This document shows positions 57,901 through 64,000 of a stretch of DNA of 64,000 nucleotides, in pieces. The notes under the pieces were generated by a model. It ran no database searches. It was not told where the DNA came from and saw only the letters and a list, made by a program, of their open reading frames with translations. The first letter of the stretch is position 1. Each line of letters starts with the position of its first letter. Made by a program: the position numbers and the translations under genes. The stretch is from Malus domestica (taxonomy: Eukaryota; Streptophyta; Magnoliopsida; Rosales; Rosaceae): assembly GCF_042453785.1 (NCBI RefSeq), contig NC_091675.1, forward strand, positions 12,501-76,500, given 5' to 3'.

Positions 57901-58212
57901 AGGTGAGGGATGAGGGTGGGTCCCACATTTTCTTAATAATTTTTTTAAATGATTTTCTATATTTATTAGTTTTTTTGTTGAAATATATTTATTAGTATTT
58001 ATTTAATTTTTTTTAATTTAGTTAGGTAAGGATGTGGTTCCCACACCTGCCAGCTCATAACTTAACGATCAAACTTAACTGAAAACTGACAGAGGTGTGA
58101 CATTGGCAAAAATTCATAAGATGAGTGACATTGTCAATTTTAAAAGATAAAGTATGTAAGTGTCGTGACACTAATAGTTGATGCGATTTTTTGTAATTTA
58201 CTCTAACATTTT

Positions 58213-58366
58213 TTAATTGGGCCGAACAAAAAATTGAGTCTGAGTAGTCATACCCAATTATTATCCTCGTCAATCCCCCATTTTCTCAAAAATTACAACC
58301 TAGTAGTAGTTTGAAAAAGCAGGAGCAGCAGCGGTTTGGAACTTCAGATCGATAGAGTGAGTTTAG
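58213..58366 (+). promoter_or_regulatory. short 5' region of the SWIB gene
   Basis: Only 154 bp separate the MULE target duplication from the SWIB start codon. The last 60 bp (AGCAGGAGCAGCAGCGG) look like a 5' leader. The natural promoter was therefore either cut by the insertion or lies within the element. Confidence 0.45.
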
Positions 58367-59203
58367 ATGGCGGGTGGTAGCGGTGCCGCTAGGGCAAGCC
58401 GGTCACTGATGGCGGGTGGCGGTTTCTCAGAGGCGAAAGTAATAGCGGCGAAGGTGAAGACGAAAACTTCAAAGTCAGATTTGTGTAAGTTTCTCGGGAT
58501 CCCAGAACGCTCTCGCTCTCCCACCGCACTCTTAATTTCTAAGTTCATTGGCCTTTACAACCACCAGGTATTCAGGTTAGGCTAGGGCTTACTAGTGATT
58601 TCATTTCGATTCCCCGTTTTTATTTATCCTATAAAATGGAATTCTCTATCGATTTATATTTTTAGGGTTCATTTGGTTTTGGTTTTTTCCCCTATTTATT
58701 TTTGTTTGTGCGATATTCCTTTATATATATTGCAATCATAGCATTATCATAATACAATTGTTTGTTTGTTTGTCCGATTTTTAAGTGTTGTTATTTCACT
58801 TGCACCACGAGTACCAGTACCCCTAATGTATATGTTATATGGGTTTCTAAACCCTAGGCATCGATGATTTTCCTTTGTTCTTCATTTTCAACTTTGATAA
58901 TCTCCACTTCAGTCATATGCTTCCGAATGGGTGATTGAATTTGATTTTGGATGTTGACGCTGAATGGTGCAGAGTCCCGGTATAAAGGACTGTAATTGGG
59001 AGGAGAACTTGAAGACGTTATTACATGGAAAATCGAGGGTTGGGGTCGCTGAAATCACTCGATTGCTCTCCCAAGAATTCACCTATTCTCGCATTAAAAG
59101 CACTGCCACATCCGCTGCCGCCCCCACGCATCTGGCTGACCAGAAACTACAAGATTCCAATAAATCCAAGAAGACCAAAGGCAAGGCCTCCAAAAACAAG
59201 TAA
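58367..59203 (+). CDS. SWIB/MDM2-domain protein
   Basis: Two exons, 58367-58567 and 58973-59203, join in frame (CACCAG / GTATTC donor; GGTGCAG acceptor) to give 143 residues. The SWIB domain spans about residues 36-110: SDLCKFLGIPERSRSPTALL and ISKFIGLYNHQ, then NWEENLKTLLHGKSRVGVAE and ITRLLSQEF. The N-terminus is basic and Ala/Gly/Ser-rich, possibly an organelle-targeting or nuclear leader. The C-terminus is Lys-rich (KSKKTKGKASKNK), fitting DNA binding. Plants have many small stand-alone SWIB proteins in nucleus, plastids and mitochondria, related to the BAF60-type subunit domain and to MDM2. The length and domain are complete and I see no stop or frameshift, so it is probably functional. 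A MULE ends 154 bp upstream. The domain call is firm; the location is uncertain. Confidence 0.88.
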
Positions 59204-59640
59204 TAACAAGATTCTACATTGCTCGTCTATTGCAGCGTATTCCAAGTACTTTTGATTCTTCAGGTTCTACCTCTGTTTATCGATTCCCTCCCTCCTTAAA
59301 CAGATTTGGCACATCCACTCAACTTTTTCCTTCACTTGGAATAAATGTCACTATGTTTTCTTAAGACAAAGAGACAATCCATGTTTAGTTTTAAGACCAT
59401 GCATTTTACTTGAAAGCTCGAATTTCATGACCAATTCAACTTACTTGCATCCGTCAAAGAGTTCGTTTTTCCTTTTCTATCCCTAATTCGTCTGAATGCA
59501 ATATTATTTAAGTGAGATTCAATGATTAATCTTTCTTGATTGTGTCATGTATCTCTTGGATTAAGGTTTTATACTTCTATTGTCTACCTTCAGTTTTATG
59601 TAAGATGTTACGACAGTTTTTTAATTCTCTTTAGATGATG
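59204..59640. other. 3' flank of SWIB gene
   Basis: No other gene is recognised. AT-rich text follows the stop codon, and the natural 3' untranslated region probably lies here. Confidence 0.45.
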
Positions 59641-59653
59641 TTCATGTTTACTA

Positions 59654-60348
59654 CAACAACAACAACAACAACAAAGCCTTTTCCCACTAAGTGGGGTCGG
59701 CTATATGAATCCTAGAACGCCATTGCGCTCGGTTTTGTGTCATGTCCTCCGTTAGATCCAAGTACTCAAGTCTTTTCTTAGGGTCTCTTCCAAAGTTTTC
59801 CTAGGTCTTCCTCTACCCCTTCGGCCCTGAACCTCTGTCCCGTAGTCACATTTTCGAACCGGAACGTCAGTAGGCCTTCTTTGCACATGTCCGAACCACC
59901 GGAACCGATTTTCTCTCATATTTCCTTCAATTTTGGCTACTCCTACTTTACCTCGGATATCCTCATTCCCAATCTTATCCTTTCTCGTGGGCCCATACAT
60001 CCCACGAAGCATCCTCATCTCCGCTACACCCATTTTGTGTACGTGTTGATGCTTCACCGCCCAACATTCTGTGCCATACAACATCGATGGCTTTATTGCC
60101 GTCCTATAAAATTTTCCCTTGAGCTTCAGTGGCCTACGACGGTCACACAACACGCCGGATGCACTCTTACACCTCATCCATCCAGCTTGTATTCTATGGT
60201 TGAGATCTCCATCTAATTCTCCGTTCTCTTGCAAGATAGATCCTAGGTAGCGAAAACGGTCACTTTTTGTGATCTTCGCTAGATTGCTCCGGTCATTAGT
60301 GTGGATAAGTATATAAATGGAGGAAAAGTGATCCTTGCTCCGGTCATT
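59654..60348 (-). mobile_element. 5'-truncated RTE-type LINE
   Basis: The 13-bp direct repeat TTCATGTTTACTA lies at 59641-59653 and 60347-60359. On the minus strand the insert ends in (GTT)n, typical of RTE LINEs. It encodes the last part of the reverse transcriptase ORF: FRYLGSILQENGELDGDLNH, YGTECWAVKHQHVHKMGVAE, MRENRFRWFGHVQRRPTDVP and RGRGRPRKTLEETLRKD. About 180 codons remain open, but the catalytic palm is lost to 5' truncation. A frame slip occurs shortly before the tail (after DLSTWI). A few bases of the apparent right end overlap the target duplication. Confidence 0.9.
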
Positions 60349-60558
60349 CATGTTTACTAAACGATTGAATTATTGAAGAAAAGATCACATGAAAATGAGG
60401 AAAAGTGAAGTTTTTTTCCCCAATACAAGTACGATCCGGTTGTAGAACTTGCTGGGCACATGCAGGGAGAGAGTTTAACCAAATGCAACCTGAGGTCTTT
60501 TGATGATCCAAATTAACTAAAGGCAACCGCAGCAAAATTAGCCCTCCTCACAATATGA

Positions 60559-60790
60559 TTAAAATAGAATACATGAAGGGAATTGGCTACATTGATAAAG
60601 AGGAGAGAAATCACCCTCCACCAAAATCTCCTGAAAACCTGCACGCTTGGCATGGGACAACCCCACTTGAGCGCGGCAGCTTCGGCTTCCAGTAAAAAGC
60701 CCATCCTGATTTCTAATGATAAAACCAGCGGCTGCTGAGCAGGTGGCGGTTCCCGACAAATCAAAATGCGCAGGGGACTGCTTACTTGAA
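60559..60790 (-). pseudogene. RNase H-like (RVT_3) remnant
   Basis: The minus-strand reading gives FDLSGTATCSAAAGFIIRNQ, DGLFTGSRSCRAQVGLSHAK and RAGFQEILVEGDFSPLY. This is the GxxxR-N-DG...AE(A)...L-HAKRAGF--I-VEGD pattern of the RNase H-like domain found at the end of plant L1-type LINEs and in free-standing genes. The conserved AEA-L segment is damaged and no flanking domain is found. It is probably a relic. Confidence 0.6.
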
Positions 60791-60925
60791 ATATTTTCAG
60801 CTCTCCTTGAGGAACGATGCTGCTGTCCATGAGACCAGAAGAAGGTCGCCGTTTTGACATTTTTTCATTCAAATAAAAAGTTTTGACATTGTTTTTTTTT
60901 TTTTTAACAAACAATATTATCTACA

Positions 60926-61496
60926 CTAAGATCATCTCTAATCGACTTGGCCGAAGGGTCATAGGTCAAAATATAGTCCGTTTTGACACGAAAATCATAT
61001 CCAACCGAGAGTTAGGCCGAAGGGCTTGTGGGTCCTTCCGGGCCATAATTCATCCACCAGGCCAATGGGCTAGCCAAAAGGAGCCAGCCAACCAACTCGT
61101 TTGCACCAGTCCAAACTCATGCTAGTTGACGTCAGGTTACTGTTTGGATTTGAATTTTTTTATTTTTTTTAGTCAAATTTTTTTAAAATAAAAATTCTAA
61201 TTTTTTTCCTATAAATACCTAAGCCATTTCTACACCATTTCTCATCTCATTTTCACCATTCTATACTATCTTACCTCATTTTATTTCAATTCTTCACCAA
61301 TTTTTCACATCATTTTCATTGAATAAAGATAAGAAATCCAAAGGCTTATCATTTAGTGACAAGTGGCACTCAAAATATGATCGAAAATCTTATTTTAATA
61401 TGGTAGTTTAATTCAATTAACCATATTAATTCAATTAAAATAATAAATTGTTAAGGAGGCTAAAAATTAGGCCCCCTTATGTTGGAGATAGGTTTT
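60926..61496. mobile_element. PIF/Harbinger-like MITE
   Basis: Left end ATCATCTCTAATCGACTTGG and right end, read inward, CTATCTCCAACATAAGGGGG resemble the CATCTCCAACCGAAGGG-type ends of the Harbinger copies at 61880-64000. The interior has GGCCAATGGGCTAGCCAAAA and TTGACGTCAGGTTACTG, also shared. No open frame remains. The 3-bp target site expected for this superfamily is too short to prove the borders. Confidence 0.6.
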
Positions 61497-61879
61497 TTTG
61501 TCAAACGTGCAATATTTTGGCTTATGGTCCTTTGGCCCTCTCAGTTGGAGAGGGTATAAATATGGTATGATACTATTCATTAAAAATTAATTTCTTTTAG
61601 GGTTAAACATGGCTCTTTGGTCCCCTTTCGGTTGGAGATGAGTCATCTTCAATGAAGAGGGTTAAAGGGTCAAAGGGCCAAAATATGGTCTGATTTGGAC
61701 AAAACTCATCTCCAGCCGAAGTCCAGACTAAAAATTAGGCCATCTCCAAACAAAGGCTGGCCAGAATGTTCATTTTAGCTCTTTGACCCTCCAAGAAATT
61801 AATATTTTAATGAACAGTACAGGGCCATATTTGCCTCCATCTCCAACCGAGAGCCAAAGGGCCATAGGGCTCATTTTAG
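61497..61879. mobile_element. stacked Harbinger-type end fragments
   Basis: Several partial copies of the same end sequence occur: GTTGGAGAGGGTATAAATAT (61543), GGTCAAAGGGCCAAAATATG (61668), CATCTCCAACCGAGAGCCAA (61839). They alternate in orientation, which suggests elements inserted into elements. Borders cannot be drawn by eye. Confidence 0.5.
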
Positions 61880-62968
61880 CCCTGTCACAAAAAATCGCCT
61901 CCAACCAAGGGCCAAAGGGTTATAGGGCCAAACATAATTTATTATTTAAAAACTACAACTTAAATTCAAATCCAACGGCTAAGTGACGTCAGCTAGCCGT
62001 TGGATTTGAATTTTTTTTTTTGCTATAAATAGGGTGGATATTGGGCTATAATTCAAACAACTTTGAATTCAATCTATTTCAATTCAATCTCTTTCAATTC
62101 AAGTTTGCAATGAATTCCAACTTTGGATCCTCTTCGGATTCCAAATGGGGGTCCTCATCCAATTCCAAATTGGAAGAAAAATGGGCGCAAATGAGACGAG
62201 AAGATGAGGAGTCTGATAAAGAAGTTCAAGTAAGGCACAACAAACAAAATAGAGTAGCAGCCATGTTGTGTCAGCTAACTGAGGAACAACCTCAATAGGG
62301 TGGCTCTGTTGCTGGTCACTCTTACAAACCACGAAACAGAGCGATGACGCATGCCAACCTGATGAACAACTACTTCAACCCCAAAATAGCATGGAGTAGG
62401 CGCTTAGGTTTTATGTTGGTTAATGTTATTTAATGTTGTTTCATATTGTTTAATGTTGTTTCATGTTACTTAATTTAATTTAATGTTGTATAATGGCTTA
62501 GGAAGTTATAGGAAAAAATATAATTTAAAAAATATAAAAAACAAATTTTGTAAAATAGAAGTTATAGGAAAAAAATAGAATTTAAAAAAATATAAAAAAC
62601 AAATTTTGTAAAATAGAAGTTATAGGAAAAAAAATATAATTTAGAAAAATAGAAAATAAATTTTGTAAAATATAAGTTATTAGAAAGTTATAGAAAAAAA
62701 TAGAAGTTATTTGAAAAAAAATGTGTAAAAAATAAATAAATAAAACTGTAAAAAAAAAATAACGGCTAACTAACGTCAAATATATTCATGTCGGTTATAT
62801 CCGACATGAATGCTAGAATTTCTAGCCCAGCCTGGGGCTGGCTGGCTGGATTGGGCCAACCAATTGGCCATTTGACCCTTTCAAATTTCGTGGAGCCCAC
62901 GAGCCCTCGGTTGAAGACAGTTTTTGGTCTATTTTCGACCATCTGAACCCTTTGGTTGGAGATGGTCT
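61880..62968 (+). mobile_element. PIF/Harbinger deletion derivative
   Basis: From GCCTCCAACCAAGGGCCAAA (about 61888) to the inverse end TTTGGTTGGAGATGGTC (62951-62967). It keeps a promoter-like CTATAAATAGGG at 62023, the N-terminus of a transposon protein (62110-62298), and then jumps at about 62385 to sequence matching the 3' end of the copy on the right (AGCATGGAGTAGGCG). So the middle of the coding region is deleted, the usual route from autonomous element to MITE. Confidence 0.7.
62110..62385 (+). pseudogene. Harbinger transposon protein N-terminus
   Basis: The frame MNSNFGSSSDSKWGSSSNSK, LEEKWAQMRREDEESDKEVQ, VRHNKQNRVAAMLCQLTEEQ runs to a TAG at 62296 (62 codons). The same frame goes on as GGSVAGHSYKPRNRAMTHAN and LMNNYFNP, after which the sequence jumps to the element's 3' end. 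The acidic/Ser-rich start and LMNNYF-type segment look like the leader of plant HARBI1/ALP1-like nucleases as I recall them. The catalytic domain is absent. Confidence 0.65.
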
Positions 62969-63763
62969 TATTGGGACCCATCCGGCCAAAATATGACCAA
63001 AGGGCTACCGGGCTAGCCAATCTTAGCCTGATGCCCAGCCCGTTTGGTGAGTCCGTTTGCTCTTTAGCCTGAGAGAGAAAGAAATGGGTCTTCTTCTCTA
63101 CTACAATCCTCTGCCTCTCACCGCCGCTTTTTCCTTTCTTTTACGCCATCTCCAACTTCATCACCTTCAAACTATCTCCAACCGAATGGTCTAAAGGGCC
63201 GAAAAACATCCAAAAACCATCTCTAACCAAAGACTAGGCGAGAGGGCTCGTGGACCCCACAGAATCTGAAATGGCCAAAGGGCCAAAAGGCTAGCCCAAA
63301 TGAGCCAACCAGCCATGGGCTGTGCCAGAAAACTCACCAATTTTGTCGGATATAACCGACAGGAATATATTTATATCCAACAGGAATTCTAGGCCAAAAT
63401 TCAAATGCAACGACTAGTTGACGTTAGCTAGCCGTTATTTTTTATTTTATTGTTTTTTTTTTATGTTTTTTTTTTTTACAAATTTTTTTCCTATAACTTC
63501 ATTTTTTTAATTCTATTTTTTTCTATAATTTATATTTCACAACATTTGTTTCATATTTTTTTTTAAATTTTATTTTTTTTCCTATAACTTCCTAAGTCAT
63601 TATACAACATTAAATTAAATTAAGTAACATGAAACAATATTAAACAATATGAAACAACATTAAATAACATTAACCAACATAAAAATTATACAACATAAAA
63701 AAAAATTTAACAACATTTTTAAAAACTTTTAACAACATAAAACTTAAACGCCTACTCCATGCT
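62389..63763. repeat. large inverted repeat, arms about 0.58-0.6 kb
   Basis: AGCATGGAGTAGGCGCTTAG at 62389 is mirrored by AAACGCCTACTCCATGCTCC at 63746-63765. TTAATTTAATTTAATGTTGT mirrors ACAACATTAAATTAAATTAA. CATGTCGGTTATATCCGAC and TTGTCGGATATAACCGACAG mirror further in, and the arms end near 62968 and 63168 in CATCTCCAACC-type ends. The spacer of about 200 bp (62969-63167) is unrelated. The pair is two Harbinger 3' ends facing each other. Confidence 0.85.
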
Positions 63764-63764
63764 C

Positions 63765-64000
63765 CTTTTGGACCAAAGATGTGCAACAAGATCATGTTGT
63801 AGGTACTTGTTTGTGGCACTGGAACGTATCACCCTATAGTGCCTCGTGTACTCATTTATAGAGATACTACTAGTTCTTAGATTGAAAGGCAAATTAGGTC
63901 CATCATATATTTTTGCACGAGCCCTTCTTGACCTATTTGGATCCTTTTGGTAGTCATCGGACTCTCCATCAATATACCCATCTCGCTCATCCTCTACAAT
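63765..64000 (-). pseudogene. Harbinger (HARBI1/ALP1-like) transposase C-terminus, partial
   Basis: The minus-strand reading entering from the window edge gives VEDERDGYIDGESDDYQK, NRSRRARAKIYDGPNLPFNL, SSISINEYTRHYRVIRSSAT and NKYLQHDLVAHLWSKRSME. The pattern IVEDER ... LVAHLW is the C-terminal end of DDE_4 nucleases of PIF/Harbinger elements (family ending xLxxDLVEHLW). The catalytic residues lie beyond 64000, so intactness cannot be judged. The visible 78 codons are open. This copy runs minus-strand, facing the deletion derivative at 61880-62968. Confidence 0.7.

Larger units (their letters stand above)
52692..58203. mobile_element. Pack-MULE with nested LTR elements
   Basis: The 9-bp duplication TAACATTTT lies at 52683-52691 and 58204-58212. 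Inverted ends: GGGTAAATGACAAAAAACTA then TCAACTATTGGTGTCACGAT on the left, and, read inward from the right, GAGTAAATTACAAAAAATCG then TCAACTATTAGTGTCACGAC. These are Mutator features. The left terminal repeat is cut at 52738 by a LARD copy, which itself contains a solo LTR. The right part (56800-58050) carries host gene fragments including SWI3B. No MULE transposase frame is seen, so it is non-autonomous. Confidence 0.85.

Noticed and set aside
59881..60216. Plus-strand 111-codon frame
   Set aside because: It is the antisense shadow of the RTE reverse transcriptase.

Overview
The window starts at a chromosome end of a flowering plant. The first 2.4 kb is an uninterrupted array of the Arabidopsis-type telomere heptamer, read on the C-rich strand (CCCTAAA), so base 1 faces the chromosome tip. 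All genes have introns, and every mobile-element family seen is typical of plants: Ty1/copia, LARD and TRIM LTR elements, hAT, Mutator, PIF/Harbinger, Helitron, tRNA-derived SINE and RTE LINE. The repeat mix looks like a woody Rosaceae species (apple or pear relatives). That placement is inference from general recognition, not a database match.

Layout. 1-2394: telomere, with a degenerate proximal band from 2082. 3303-8341: a broken WAT1-related (EamA) transporter gene only 0.9 kb from the telomere, with a hAT element in a large intron. 8780 to about 16205: a probable minus-strand Helitron carrying pieces of host genes, including the plastid rRNA dimethyladenosine transferase PFC1. 16444-17020: a MITE and a SINE with an 18-bp target duplication. 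17342 to about 25190: a decayed copia element on the minus strand, split inside its reverse transcriptase by a 5-kb hAT transposon. That hAT carries a broken transposase and a captured oil-body-associated protein (OBAP1) fragment. 26134-29197: an orphan retroposon, a CAC-rich tract and a Pack-MULE-like element. 29.2-37.3 kb: AT-rich DNA with a MULE whose terminal repeat is interrupted by a hAT, a minus-strand SINE and copia debris. 37537-40152: an intact five-exon half-size ABC transporter gene, best matched to ABCG14. 40.2-44.4 kb: MITEs and a complete 424-bp TRIM. 44677-49112: a complete non-autonomous LTR element (LARD type). 50.0-52.7 kb: an exon series of a CIR-domain gene, a coding-frame minisatellite and a Helitron 5' end. 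52692-58203: a MULE holding a SWI3B fragment and a second LARD copy, which is itself interrupted by a solo LTR. 58367-59203: an intact small SWIB-domain gene. 59.6-64 kb: a 5'-truncated RTE LINE, an RNase H relic and a cluster of PIF/Harbinger elements, two of them head-to-head.

Only two genes look intact: the ABCG14-like transporter and the SWIB protein. Almost everything else is mobile DNA or gene fragments carried by it. The main interest is how often host exons have been captured, by five different element types, and how precisely the nested insertions can be ordered from target-site duplications readable in the sequence. I saw no CRISPR array, operon, phage or rRNA gene.
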